A stretch of DNA of 64,000 nucleotides from Sorghum bicolor (GCF_000003195.3 NC_012873.2:16481202-16545201); one strand, 5' to 3'. Shown: positions 12,701-24,499, counted from the stretch's first letter. The notes: a model not told the origin generated them from the sequence alone. Numbers and translations are program-made.

Positions 12701-15700
12701 CCCCGTGTTTTGTCTTTATAAAGGGCATTGGTTATGACCAGGTTGATAGATTCTACTCCTGTATACGACGCATTGTCTGTTTGTTGTACTGATCCTTTAT
12801 CTATTAGGACAATCTATCTCAACTATTATGGATAGTTCTAAGATTGCACTCCAGTTAAGTCATTGTTGTGGTAATAGTTCTGCCAAATTATTATCTTCAA
12901 TTCCTTACTCTCTGAGAGTGTCATGTGCAAAGAATTCATGTCATGTTGGTGCCTAGTTAGAGTTGAAACAAGAATGGCAAGAATTATGACAACTTCGCTA
13001 CAACTGGACATCATTTAACATTTACAGATCAAGGTGACATTGCAAACTGGGGGTTATATAAAGTTAATGTAAAATTATCGTCCATTGCTGGAATAATTTT
13101 GTGATATAAAGTGAACCACCTTTGATAGTAGAAAATTATTCATTTTTATTAGTTCTTATTGGAGACTTCTTGTTCATGCTGTTCATTAGTACATGTTTTC
13201 TACCTCTTCATGTCTGTTTCTACATGTTTTGTGATCGTACTTTGCTCTTGAAATGTCTTACTAACTTGGCTATTGCCATTGTTCAGCAGATGCAAAAGCT
13301 GATAAAGATGACACTAAGAGTCTCAGTGAGTACAAGCTTTTCTTTTTAGTATTTTTCGTCTATTACCTTCTGATGGCAGTCAACACATTTATTCTTCTGA
13401 ACTAAGTACATTCATTTTTAAATTTCAGTGAAGGGGAAGAAACGTAAAAGTCAGCCTGGGACTGAGGTGACTATTCCTTAACGGCTTAACCTTTTGTGCT
13501 ATATGCCTATGCTTCCTTGATTTTTTTATTCTTTTCATTTTCTTGATCCAAAATGATAATTGATAATACACTGCCTTTTCAGATTGTAATGTTGAGCTAG
13601 TGTAATTTTCCTTTCCATGCTCTGCTAATTACTGTTTACTAAGAATTTATTACATTGTTTCTACCGCTTGGTTCCATTCGAGTATTTTTTGCAATTTGCC
13701 AAATGGAATGTTGTGTCTTCCATGTTCTAGTTCATTTCTTGAGATTATGGAGGGCCCAAAACTCGTATTTGCAATCCCAGCAGTGTCACATTGGCTAGGA
13801 ATGTTTTCCCTTGGTTGTAACCTAGTAACCTACCTTTCTTTAAATGGCTACTCCCTTCCCCGGGACAAATCAAGGCTCTTGTTTCCTTTTCCATTTTATA
13901 AGGATGGCTCTACCATTTTATCTCTATTTCCACATCTTAAAAGAAATATTGGGCAATCCATGCAGATGTGCTTTCTAAACCGATCCAAAAAACTGGAATT
14001 CATCTTCTAGACATCAATAATAATGGCATTCAACAAAAAATTACTTGCAGCTGAACGTGACAAAATAAAAGCACTGAAAATGTTGCATACTTAATGTCAA
14101 AGTGTTGGAGCTGTCATACTACCAGTATGAATTTATTACCCACCCATCCTTAATGCCAGCAACTCATAAATTCAACGTTTTAGCTATCTGCTCTAGCAAG
14201 CTAAGAGATTGACACCACTGTGCTAATCTTGTAACATATTTATTGCTATATCTGAAGATTCAGGAAAAGGAAAAAAGATCATCACAGAGTCTACTAGTGT
14301 TGCAGTTTCCTTTGACACTGAAGAAGCAACTTGTGGATGATTGGGAGTTTGTCTCGCAGATGGGTAAGGTATTAGTTCTCTGTCTGTGTTACCTTTCATT
14401 AGTTTCTCATGTACCAGTTGATGTCTCCTAGACTAAATATAGTGTTTTGTGTTAATTGGCATAGAATTTTCAGCAGCCTCATGTGGCAAGCTCATTCAGA
14501 AAAAGACTTTGGAATTCCATGCATTCCAATTATTTTGAATGAAAATCCAGCAATTTGTCAACCCTTGTGGTAACCTCTGGAGTATTACAGAAATTCACTG
14601 GATTCGCAGTCAAATAAGAAATATCTGATTTGTCCATGCAATATGATCCAAAGAATGCACCAAACATTCTCCATATTTATTTATTTCTCCAAAGCAACAA
14701 ACCTCAAGAACAATTTGTCCATGCAATAGGATCCAAAAGAACACTGTAATATTTGAGCTTGGATTCATTTTTTTCTGGACCCACTGATAAATAGGAATTT
14801 TGTACATCAGCTAAAAGAAAACAAGTAATCTTAGTGATAAACTGATCTGAACACCAGATGAAAGTCTTCTTGGAAATAGATAACCATATTTGCTTTGCAA
14901 TTTTTGTTCACCACAACTACCTGAGATTTCATTGGCCTGCAGTTTGTGAAGCTACCACGATCACCTACTGTTGATGATATTCTAAAGAAGTATTTGGAGC
15001 ACCGGACAAAGAAGGATGGCAAGTGAGTGTTCTATTGCTGACAACCTGACATGAATTTTTTTTATTTGCATATTTTGCTCATGGTCTAGTGCAATAGCCT
15101 TACCTGAACCATGCTCCCTTTTGTGTGCCATTATATAATTGAAATTTACAGAATGTTGACTGTGCAAAGCTGGCTCCTGCCCCTGCAAATTCCTTTTCCA
15201 GTTAGATAGCTTTCTTTCATTAGTTTTAGCAATACTTTATAGTCAGTTGGATGTCCTTTGCTGTTTGATTATATTGTTGTTACCATGTAACCGAAACAAA
15301 TATAATCTTTAGTATGTCATGGCATTCGTTTAGTCATGCTAACAATAGAAACATATATGAAGCAGGATTGAATAATCTCAATTACATCAATGAATGTGAC
15401 GATAGCTTAAGCTAATAAATTCCAGTTTGCTTAATCATATTGATAGCTGTGATTATGCTTTTACTTTTTTATTGCGCTTTGTGCTACAGTTTTCCTAACT
15501 CCATTTTATCCCACTTGTCATTTATCTAGTTTTTTTTTTCAGTCCTTTTGTTTCATTTTGGTTGGTTGTCAGTACCAGCATTGTTTGGCTCTTCTGTAGT
15601 TATAGCTTTTCTTTGTGTTGAAGGATAAATGACTCCTATGCTGAGATTCTGAAAGGAATACGCTGCTACTTTGATAAAGCATTGCCTGCAATGCTTTTAT

Positions 15701-17138
15701 ATAAGAAAGAGCGAGATCAGTATGCTGAAGAAGTTAAAGGTGATGTCTCACCGTCAACTGTATATGGAGCTGAGCACCTATTGCGCCTTTTTGGTATGTC
15801 CAATTGTCCACTAAATGAGTTCTTATGTGTTTTTGGTTTATGCTTTGATCATTTCTTTCTGTTTGTTGAGATGCTCTGGAAGAGGTCAGAACAATTATGT
15901 TTGTTGTATTATCAAATTGTTTGTTTTTTCCAGGAAGGTGTTTATTCTTGTCATTTTCCCTGCTAGTGTGAGCCCATATTTCTGTTCAGGACCCATTTGC
16001 AAAATATAATTCAAACTGGGAAAGTGAGAACTTTCTGAGTTCTGACATTTTTTCCACCACAGCCCAAGTCGAATTTCATTACTGGAAAGCAACAAATTTA
16101 CAGAAGTTTGTAACAACGACATAGGGAGTGGAGTTGGGTACTAACTAGTTTGATATTTTTCTTGCTTAATTCCAGAGGGGGGGGGGGAGCGAAGTGGTCC
16201 GCCATCCTCCAAATTTTCAGTTAAAAATTTCGATCTTCACTGGAAGGGGTAACAGATAAAATGCTTCGAAGGTCCACTTTTGGAAACAAATATGTAGTTT
16301 TGAAAACAACTAGCGCACCCCAAAGAAACTGAAAACAAACAGAAACTTTTGAAAATTAGGTTTTCCCTAAAATATAGTATTTTGTTTGTCATGGTACTAC
16401 TAAAACTATGTACTTGAAATTTAGAGAGTAGTATTCTAGTAGACTGCTCAGGTTTTTTTTGGGAGTATTTTGTGTTCTTTAGGCGTTTGAATGAACTTTT
16501 GAAAACCGAAGGTCCACTGCTGATTGGTAATACATGATGATGTGTGGGTTGGTGGGAAATAATCCATAGATCAGATCCCCTTCCTCTTGATGAATGATGG
16601 GGATCTTTATGTGCTTTGTCATGATGAATGTACCATGTTGATACAGTAGTTAGCACACCAGGCTTCAGTTCGAGAAGAAAACCCAAAAAGTACAAACATG
16701 ACAAGTTGATTTGTTCTTCAGCACACGATATTCATATTTAGTAATCTAATGGCTACTGTAATTGATATATCTTGGTTATATTAATATGGCTATTACCGAA
16801 ACATGTTGAGTATGGAACCATGCCACATGCCCTTGTTTACATAATAAAATACCAAATATCTTAAATTGCTGACTCGCAAGTTTGCAGTGAAATTGCCAGA
16901 GTTACTTGCTTTTGTCAATATGGAGGAAGATGCGCTGAACAAGCTACAGATGAAATTGCTGGACATTCTCAAGTATGCTTTCTTGCTTCAGTGTTATGCT
17001 TGCCAACCATTTTTAAAGCTTAACTTCAATCATTCCGATGGGTTTTCTGTCAGGTTTATTCAGAAGAATCAGAGCACCTTCTTTACCACCGTGTACGATG
17101 ATGGTCGTAAAAGTGCAGATGGGGCTAAAACCAAATGA
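9766..17138 (+). CDS. MRG: MRG family chromatin reader (chromodomain + MRG domain)
   Basis: Eleven coding exons by GT/AG reading: 9766-9924, 10242-10295, 10548-10561, 12538-12683, 13287-13325, 13429-13466, 14264-14368, 14943-15022, 15624-15793, 16888-16972 and 17054-17138. They give a 324-residue protein, the usual size. Residues about 23-85 form the chromo/Tudor-knot domain (ERVLAYHGPLLYEAKV, then YFVHYLGWNKNWDEWV, with the aromatic residues that build a methyl-lysine cage). A Lys-rich linker (GKKRKSQ) follows, and residues about 156-320 form the MRG domain (FPLTLKKQLVDDWEFV, KLPRSPTVDDILKKYLEHR, YGAEHLLRLF, KLPELLAFVNMEE). Plant MRG1/MRG2 proteins bind H3K4me3/H3K36me3 and link to histone acetyltransferase complexes in the nucleus, for example in flowering control. 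Exon 3 is only 14 bases, and exon 5 has a tandem NAGNAG acceptor. Exon 7 could also start 6 bases earlier, in frame. No lesion is seen. Confidence 0.93.
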
Positions 17139-17498
17139 TTGCATCTGAACGTTTTGTATGTAACATCTTTCGATGGACTTGTAGGTGAGTCTGGTACTGT
17201 TGTTGATATGGAAGGATGTCGCTTAGGACCGTGGCGTGTGAACATTGATTGCTCTACAATCAGTTTATGTAGGAATGTAGGATAGATGCCGCAGATGCCT
17301 GAAATACAGTGCTTGAACTGCATGTTGTGTTTTCTTTAGATGTTGGAACTGCTCGCATTTTATGTTGTTGAATGTGTATTTTCTTTAGATGCTGTTTTAG
17401 GGTACAAGCCCACCTTAAACATTATGCTAAGTAGACTAAACCAAGATTACTCTTTGGGTGGTGATTGGCGAAGCTCTCAGATATGTGTCTACACCTTA
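17139..17498 (+). other. 3'UTR/downstream region of the MRG gene
   Basis: AT-rich sequence directly after the MRG stop codon. It contains a repeated 'gttg...tattttctttagatg' phrase at about 17325-17395 and ends at a MITE. No ORF of note is present. Confidence 0.5.
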
Positions 17499-17610
17499 GG
17501 CCTTGTTTGGATGTTATTGGATTTACCTCAATCCCCATGTGTTGGAATGGGATTAATTCTACCTCAATACATGTGGAATGACATGAATCCAAATGCATCC
17601 AAACAAGGCC
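17499..17610. mobile_element. Tourist-like MITE (112 bp)
   Basis: Perfect 15-bp terminal inverted repeats, GGCCTTGTTTGGATG (17499-17513) and CATCCAAACAAGGCC (17596-17610). The flanks are TTA on the left and TCA on the right, which fits a PIF/Harbinger-type TTA target duplication with one change. Confidence 0.7.
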
Positions 17611-18322
17611 TCAGGTGACTTCAACCGCATGAAAATGGCTGGTTACAGGGGTATAAATAGCACGCAAGCAGTCTTTTTACCGCATGAAAATGTCTGAAAA
17701 GAGAGGTACAAATAGCACATCAGCTTGTTCGTTTGTCTGGAAAGCCGTGGTTGGAAATACTGTTCGCTGATGTGTTATGAAAGAAAAACACTTCTGGCTA
17801 AAAAAAATACGGTTTATACAAACGAACGGACATCGGAACATAGGATGCCTGACCATCTGTCTATTCACCGAGTAGTGTATTGCATCTTCATCACGGGATA
17901 AACTCACCGAGTAGTATAGTGCATCTTCATCACGGCTCACGGGATAAACCGGTGGCCTTGGCGGCGTTTGCCTTCAACTTCACTTGCGGTGATGAGCTCT
18001 TCCCGGAGTGAATAGGCTGCTGCCGGCTGTGTCTGAATCCACCATCTTGACTTCTTGTGAACTACGTAGACATGTGGGGGAAATCAAGAGATGGTATGTG
18101 CATTTGCCAATCAGATCAGTTTTTGTGCTGCAAATTTGTTATCTGAAATCTCAGTATCTCACTGCAAAATGACTTGAACTGCCGCCACCGCCACTCAAAG
18201 TACATCCCACGTAGGTAGGTACAATTCCACGTCTACTTGTCATCCTGCCTGGTGCGCGTACGGTGGCCGTGCCCCTTTAGACTTCCATCAAGACGACGCA
18301 GACGCACTCAAGCTCCTTACAG
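17611..18322. repeat. Intergenic spacer with short tandem duplications
   Basis: This spacer lies between the convergent MRG and PME genes. It holds two imperfect duplications. One is 'ccgcatgaaaatg...tacaaatagcac' (about 17625-17722, two copies). The other is 'tcaccgagtagt...gcatcttcatcacggg' (17864-17949, two copies of about 40-46 bp). The rest shows nothing recognisable and probably includes the PME 3'UTR near 18250-18322. Confidence 0.6.
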
Positions 18323-20627
18323 TTACAGCAGCGAGAGCCCCGCGACGAAGGAGACCCCGGTGGCCGGCAGCCAGGACGCGCCGTCGATGAATCGCGCCAC
18401 CGTGAACCTCTCCGCCTCCGCGGTGCTGTTGATGGCGCGGTGGCCGTGCCACGGCACGCGTCCGGCCAACCCCGCGCCGGGCCCGTTGTTCATGTACTCG
18501 CCGAAGTAGAGCCTGTCGAGCGCGTACGGAGTGTCGCTGGTGGCGTTCCACTCCAGCCACCCCTGCGGCGGCACGTGCGGGCCGATGTACGACAGCATCA
18601 CCACCACCCTGGAGAAGGGCTTCCATGGCCGGCCCAGGTACGTCGTCGGCGGCGCGAGGATCAGGTCCGGCTCCGACGCCGGTGCGGCCAGGAGGCGGCA
18701 GCCGTGGAGGACGATGCCGGTGCGCTGGCACGACTCGTTCCGGCTCTGCGCGGTGACGGTGTTCCTCTGCCCCGGCAGCGGCACCCGCGCCCAGAGGTCG
18801 CAGCGCTGCAGCACGGCGGCGGCGTTGCCGAAGACGAAGTCGACGGTGCCGTAGACGTCGCAGTCGCGGTAGAACTGGCGGTTGGAGTGCGCGTACAGCG
18901 TGTCCTGGTACCCCGCGATGCCGCAGCGGTGGACGACGGCGCGGTCGGCGCTCGCGCGCAGCGCCACCGCCTGGTGCCTCGCCGGCCCCGCCCAGTTCTC
19001 CACCGTCATGTCAAGCATCATGAACCCGAACCCGGACGCGGCTGCACGTCCATCAACCCCAACATGAGCATGGCACAGAGAAAATGCAGAGCCATCGATG
19101 GCGACGTGACATCTCGTCTCGGTCGTCGCAGCATGCAGCAGCCAAGTGCCGGCCACCCCACCTCACCGGGCCATCGGTAACGCGCATCTCATCAGTTAAA
19201 GGCCGCCGCTGCTGCTACTACTACCCCACACGTACCAACTGGCAAATGTGTACCATGTCGTCTGCCGCATATTTCTCCTACCGGCTCCATTTCACGAAAC
19301 TCACCAACCTTTCCAAGTTCATGAAATTTGATTTGTACTCGGTACTAGATTACTTACTGCCACTTCACTTCCAAAAGATCCATTTCAGAAAGCTTACCAA
19401 ATTCACGAAACTTTCAGAAAGCTACTACTTTACAAGTTATTGTGACAGAGCAAATGCAAGCTTTGAAGGATACTTCTAATTAAGGTTTCGATTCCGTTTT
19501 AAAAAAAAAATCTGTTTTTATGAAAATGTGAGTAATGAAAATGATCGTAAAAGTTTGATTCTGGAATGAATCGCTAGTGTAGTGTGAACTGTGGAGGAGA
19601 AGGATGGTGGCGTCATGCACGTACCAAAGGTGGCGGTCCGGAAGGTGGTGTAGTTGTCAGCGACGCTGCGGTTGCCGGCGACGACGGTGACGCCCTTGCC
19701 GTCCCCGACGAACACCAGGTTGGTCTTGTTCATCCCCACCTTGACGTTCTCGTCATACCGCCCCGCCTTGACGTAGATCACCGTCCGTCGCTCGCTGCAC
19801 TCGGGCGCCGCCTTGACGGCGTCGGCGATGGTGGCGTGCGTCCCTGTGCCGTCCTTGGCGACCACAATGTCGGCGGTCCCGGCCAGCGACGCCGCGGGGG
19901 CCAGCAGCAGCCGCCGGTCCCTCGCCGGCACCCACCGTGGGAAACGGCACGGGCCGCCCTGCCGTCTCGTCGTCGTCTCGTTCTTGTTGCAGCAGCTGCG
20001 GACGAGGCCCGCCGCGCCGCCGGCATCCTCGGTTGTTCCGGTTGCGGTCGCAGCGGTGGTGGTGGTGGACGAGGCGTACATCGTGGCGAGGCTGTCGCGG
20101 ACCACGGCGCGGGCGGCGGCGAGGTGCGCGTGCGCGTGGAGCGGCGCGCCGGCCTCCGCGAGGCTGTCGGCGCAGGTGTCGTGGTTGGTGAGCGCGGCCG
20201 AGAGCCACGTGAGCGCGTCGCCGCGGGCCGCCGCCCTCGCGCCGGCCAGGAGCTGGAGCGCCTCGTCCAGCAGCTCCGCGCAGTCCTCCCGGGCGGCGGC
20301 CGCGGCGAGCGTCGGCGACGACTAGGAGGAGGAGGAGGCCGGCGTCGTGACGGTGGCGGCCAGCGCGCCGAGCGCCTCGCCCACGCGCGTGGCGGCGGCG
20401 TCGAGCGCGGCGCGCAGGCGCGACTCGTGGTGGCGCGCCACTGCATGCTGCGCCTTGGCCTTGGCGGCGGCGGCCGGGAACGCGAAGACCGGGGGCCGCG
20501 GGGCTGAGGCTGCGTGCGCGCTGCTGCAGCTGCAGCTGCACCCGGCGAGAATGAGCGCCAGGCAGGAGAGGATGAGGAGGAGGACAGGAGGCGCGCCGAG
20601 GCGACGGGCGAGGAGGTGGTGGTCCAT
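18323..20627 (-). CDS. Pectinesterase with PMEI pro-region (in-frame TAG in exon 1)
   Basis: Two exons: 20627-19625 and 19041-18323, with a GTACGT donor, GTGCAG acceptor and a 583-bp intron. The reading frame has 574 codons including the stop, the normal length of a type-I pectin methylesterase. The order is an N-terminal hydrophobic signal/anchor (about residues 14-30), an inhibitor-like pro-region (about 55-215), the RRLL processing motif (about 238) and a catalytic domain from about 253. All catalytic residues are present: Q358 (QAVALR), Q380-D381 (GYQDTLY), D402 (DFVFGNA), and R472/W474 (LGRPW). The enzyme demethylesterifies homogalacturonan in the cell wall. Codon 102 is TAG (20322-20324) in a Ser run of the pro-region. 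It could arise from TCG by one C-to-A change. Unless this is a sequencing error, the allele cannot make full enzyme. High GC (monocot-type) coding. Confidence 0.85.
20322..20324 (-). other. Premature stop codon (TAG) in the pectinesterase
   Basis: On the minus strand the codons run TCC x4, TAG, TCG, TCG, CCG. The frame before and after is clearly the same PME pro-region frame, with no indel. The next in-frame Met is about residue 175, beyond the signal peptide, so re-initiation would not give a secreted protein. Confidence 0.85.
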
Positions 20628-20765
20628 GGCGCGGCGGATGATGGCGCGCTCCTGAGTCCTGATCGGGAGAGCAGAGAGCAGGGGTGGCTAGCTAGTGAAT
20701 GTGCTCGCACCGGCCTTGGGAGATTCCGTTCTCCCTTTCTTCTTCCGGTGCTGCCAGGGGTCCTC

Positions 20766-20782
20766 TTTTATAGGCTTATATA
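20766..20782 (-). promoter_or_regulatory. TATA boxes of the pectinesterase gene
   Basis: On the minus strand there are two overlapping candidates, TATATAA (20776-20782) and TATAAAA (20766-20772). They lie about 140-155 bp upstream of the start codon at 20627, a usual spacing for a plant TATA promoter. Confidence 0.55.
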
Positions 20783-21527
20783 GCAGCAGAAGCAGCAGAG
20801 TGGCAAGCGGTGGCGCGAGTGACTGAGGCTGCACGGATGCATGGGCTGGACGCCTCGGCCGATCGGCGGGCCGGCGTATGGGTATGGCCTCGTGCTCGAT
20901 CGTCTCGTGGTGCCGCCGGCGCGTTCATGTCATGGGTTTCGGAATCACCAAGTTCCTGCCTCTTCTGTTTCCCGTACGTTCCAAGCTCAGTGCGTTTTCT
21001 GCAGTGTGGTTCCAGATAGCCCAAATCTGATCCTGTGCAACTGCCATGGCAGACGCGGTGCCCAAACTGAGGAAGTGAGGAGGGAGGACGAACTCTAGCC
21101 ACGGGCACGAATAGTACTTTTCACTCTACTGACTAAAAAAAAAGTACGATTTATAAAACAAGCGAACAGACTCTGACTTAGAGCCGGGGCCAAGCATGAA
21201 GCACAGCCACATTGGGCCAACCGGCCAAGGAAAGGTTAAGGACGAACCACCATACAAATAGGAAACTAATGCCATCTCATTCACTGTAAGTCATCATCAC
21301 ATGGCTACAGTAACCGGTTATAGTGCAAAAAAATGTTCATTGCCACCTCATCCTTCAAAATGTACCATCACAGGCCTAAAATAAAGGTCAAGAACATGTC
21401 AAAGGTAATAATAAATAACATGAGCTTCCAAGTGGGCAGCAGAAATCTGAATTGGTAACTGCTACATGCAAAATTTGGGGGTGCACATCATTGCTTGGAC
21501 TCCTATGATTTTCATCGCTTAATTCCC
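20783..21527. other. Intergenic, nothing firm
   Basis: Upstream region of the pectinesterase. It is GC-rich close to the gene (to about 21110) and AT-rich beyond. No gene, RNA or clear transposon end was recognised. Confidence 0.4.
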
Positions 21528-21949
21528 CTACAGCATATAATATCTAGTTAGATGTGGGCGGCTAATTGTTTGTATAGACCCCCTAAAGCTTTGGTGGATG
21601 ACCCTAAACCTTTGGTTATGGCTAACTACATGGAGAAACATGAAAACTTGTTCCTCCACACTAGTATTGATGCTATCTTGAACCAAACCCCTTTGCCTAA
21701 ATAGGTTGCAAAAAGAAAAGAACGTTGCTCTAGTCATCTTGGCATGGCCAAACACTCTTTGTCAGTTGAGTTGTATATCAATTGGAATTTCTTGTGTCTA
21801 TGCTCATCATCAACAAGCCTAGGTCCATACACTATAGGTTCAGTGTCCCTCCTAACCCTCTTCATCCTGGTAGACAAGAAAGCTACTATAACAACCACCG
21901 ATAGTTGCAGCCTGTGAGGCCATAGTAGACCTAGTTTGTTGTGTTCCAT
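21528..21949 (-). pseudogene. PIF/Harbinger-type (HARBI1-like) transposase N-terminal remnant
   Basis: Two minus-strand frames join head to tail: 21949-21734 (ending ...HKKFQLIYNSTDKECLAM) and 21755-21528 (KMTRATFFSFCNLFRQRGL...SVEEQVFMFLHVVSHNQRFR...SFRGSIQTISR). Together they look like the N-terminal region (DUF8040-like) of plant HARBI1-like DDE proteins, whose hallmark is SVEEQVAMFLHxxGHNxRxR followed by a FxRSxxTISR helix. A one-base frameshift near 21735-21755 breaks the frame, and a stop follows soon after TISR. The DDE catalytic part is absent. The motif family assignment is from memory of the family; no search was run. Confidence 0.6.
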
Positions 21950-24054
21950 CTATATAAAGCATTGCAATTTACAAATTTTAGAACTCTGGCATGCCTTGCT
22001 GGCTTCCTAATGTACAACACTTGTTCAGAGGTCATCGAATAGTGGGCAACAAGCTATAACAGTGGTTGTGTCAAAGATAGAATCCACCTAGCTACTACAC
22101 CTTGACATCATCAACAAAAAGAGACGGGTAAACAAACAGGCCCAAGCACCGACATCAATAGGTGATGCACAACATCAACAATCATCACCATAACTAATAG
22201 TAAGAGGAGAAGTAAACCCTAGAACACCAAAATGAATCATCTAAGCAACTATGACATGGACATGAGCAACAACAACATACAAAAGGCTAGATCTACAACA
22301 TCATATTACTAGAAAACATATTTCGTACAATCGACACATAATGAAGCAAAAAATGTGAGATGTAAGCGAAAATAACAAATGAAGAACGGATTCATAAGCA
22401 TAAAGAACCTAAAAAAACTAGCAGGACATGAATCATTGGTTCAACCATAGGAAGGGTCAACTTCTCAATTACCTAGCTTCAAGCGAAGGAGGGGAAGGGG
22501 AAGAAGGAAGAACAGGCCAAAGCTAGTGACGAGGAAGCAGATATGGTGTATCAGACCACCAAGCACTCCACTGACCAGCAATACAGAGAAAGGGGAAGAA
22601 GAACCACCCTACTTGTGCTACTATTGGAGACAAAGAAGGCAAGGAAGCTCCATGCCACCGACAAGTGCGGAGCGACTGAGGCCCCAAACCTCTGTGACAA
22701 CACTGTGCCCCACCAACACCACCACCACTCGCCAGTCGCCCCTAAACGAGAGAAGGGAGAGAGAGGAGGTGGAGTAAGCGAGAACGAGGGAGTGAGGCGG
22801 AAGAGATGATGGCCGCATAAAAAGGAGGCAAAACCCTAAACACGATGTGGGAGGTGGAATTACCCAATGGTGTGTGAGCCCACTAGCCCCACCCATGCAA
22901 AAGGTAGAAATGACATAGGCGAACATGGCAGTAGACGAGCTGGGGAGAAATGAATATAGATTTTGATTCTCCCGAGATTGACTCCATGCCAGTTTTGCCC
23001 TCTCCGTGGCCATGCCCCTACGTCCTAGAGGGAAAGAAAGGGTGTGTTTGCTATCGTGGTCATGCGGTCCACCTGTGCTCTCAGGCTATAGCTCTTGTGT
23101 TTGATGTCATTAGCCCACTCGTGATCTTGGGCCGTTCGATGCAAAAAGTCCTCTCTCTTGGCTTTGGGGAAACGAATTCCCCGTCCGTTTCTCCATGGCC
23201 TAGCTCGGCGAAGCACTCACACATCTGCTTAAGTTACCTCCCGGACGTCTCTGTGTTCTCACCTCCCACAACTAGTCCGTCCACACGTCATGCGCGCTCG
23301 CCGCCCAATGCCAAGGCCTCCGTTGCGACAACCAAGCTAGTGCGGCTCGCACCACCGCCATGCCCTCCGAAGAAGTTGGCGCACCCTCTTCCGTGCGAGA
23401 TCTGGCATCCTCCCGTGCAGCTCCTCTCCATGAGATCCAGTGTCCTCTAGTGCAGAGCTCACATGCACAGAGCTCACCAGCACGCCCTACATGGAGCTCA
23501 CCATCATGGCCTTGCGCAAACTATGAGGTCGTGAGAACGGTTGAGATGGCTCCCGCGAGGGCGCCATAGAGGACGCTCTCCTTGGGCACGAGGCTCTCCC
23601 TGTCGCTGCCGCGGAGCCTTTGGAAGCTGTCCAGGAGCACAGAGCTAGCCCTTGCTGCGCCGAGCAGTGCTGGAGTGTGTGGTGCCGCCGCCGCACTGAG
23701 CAGAGCGTGCTTGCGTGGCACACCACCGTTGCGTAGAGTCGGCCGCACGCACGCGGGATTACTGTCGTGGCCGAGTCCTGCCACGCTGGCCGCGCACGTG
23801 TGGTGCTTCCATGGTCATGCCAAGATCACTATTGCAATGAATCCTTGGCTTCTCCATTCCTTGACACTGGAGTGACACACGTCCATTACTTATAGAATGC
23901 CATTGAGAAGTACTGTGTCGGTAAAGCTACCGTATTCTTGTGTATTCTTGTGTACAGTAGCCCATATTTTGTCTGTACAGGTAAACAAATACATTCTGGT
24001 TTGGACTGAGCGATGCAGGGCTCAACAATTAATCATGGTCGCTTGCACCACTTG
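21950..24054. other. Intergenic, with possible captured gene fragments
   Basis: No intact gene. Positions 22500-22830, read on the minus strand, resemble a CT-rich 5'UTR plus GC-rich first exon (with 'TTTAGGGTTTTG'), but no domain is recognisable. Positions 23250-23800 are GC-rich and codon-like and contain the fragment listed at 23521-23784. The mixture of GC-rich pieces without domains suggests transduplicated exon fragments, but no bounding transposon ends were found. Confidence 0.4.
23521..23784 (-). pseudogene. Possible mitochondrial-carrier-like exon fragment
   Basis: A minus-strand 87-codon frame ends ...LVPKESVLYGALAGAISTVLTTS-stop. The stretch GALAGAISTVLTT resembles the first transmembrane helix of mitochondrial substrate carriers, which usually continues with P-x-[D/E]-x-x-K. 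That signature is missing here because the frame stops. The upstream residues show no family feature. Treat as a weak resemblance only. Confidence 0.3.
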
Positions 24055-24499
24055 AACTTGGTCTTCTTTAGTTCGCAAAATTTTTTATTTTTGGCTACTG
24101 TAGCCACTGTTCGCCTAAACGGCCGTTTAGACCGTTTAAACGCCGTGTAAACGCTACACAATGGTACACCGTTTCCGTTTAATCATCTGTTTAGTCCGTT
24201 TAATGGACCGTTTAGTCCGTTTAATGGACTGTTTAGCCCGAATAATGGCTAAACGGCAGGTGACCGACTGTTTACCGTTTAGCGTTTAGGAAAACATTGA
24301 CTGTAGCATTTCGTTTTTATTTGACAAACATTGTCCAATCACGGAGTAACTAGGCTCAAAAGATTCATCTCACAAATTACAGGTAATCTGTGCAGTTAGT
24401 TTTTATTTTCGTCTATATTTAATGCTCCATGCATGCGACTAAAGATTCGATGTGACATAGAATCTTGAAAATTTTTACGAACTAAACAAGACCCAAGTT
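24055..24499. mobile_element. MITE with 'TTTAGTTCG' inverted ends and a repeat-rich insert
   Basis: The termini are inverted repeats: AACTTGG-TCTTCTTTAGTTCG on the left and CGAACTAAACAAGACCCAAGTT on the right. The inner right arm (cttgaaaatttttacgaac, gcatgcgactaaagattcgatgtgac, ggctcaaaagattcatctcacaaattac) is the body of a very common grass MITE. Related copies lie at 34050-34283 and 37049-37256. This copy is about twice as long because of the TTTA-rich block at 24105-24290. Confidence 0.7.
24105..24290. repeat. CCGTTTA-rich repeat block inside the MITE
   Basis: A cluster of CCGTTTA/TAAACGG words. It includes 'ggaccgtttagtccgttta' next to a near-copy, plus inverted forms such as 'cctaaacggccgtttag'. 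It is absent from the two sibling MITEs in this window. Confidence 0.7.

Noticed and set aside
18440..20655. Several long plus- and minus-strand Arg/Ala/Pro-rich ORFs overlapping the pectinesterase
   Set aside because: They are shadow frames of a very GC-rich coding region; only the minus-strand PME frame has domain motifs and splice sites.
22621..23013. 130-codon minus-strand ORF
   Set aside because: No recognisable domain, biased composition, looks like UTR/exon-like sequence read through; listed only as intergenic.
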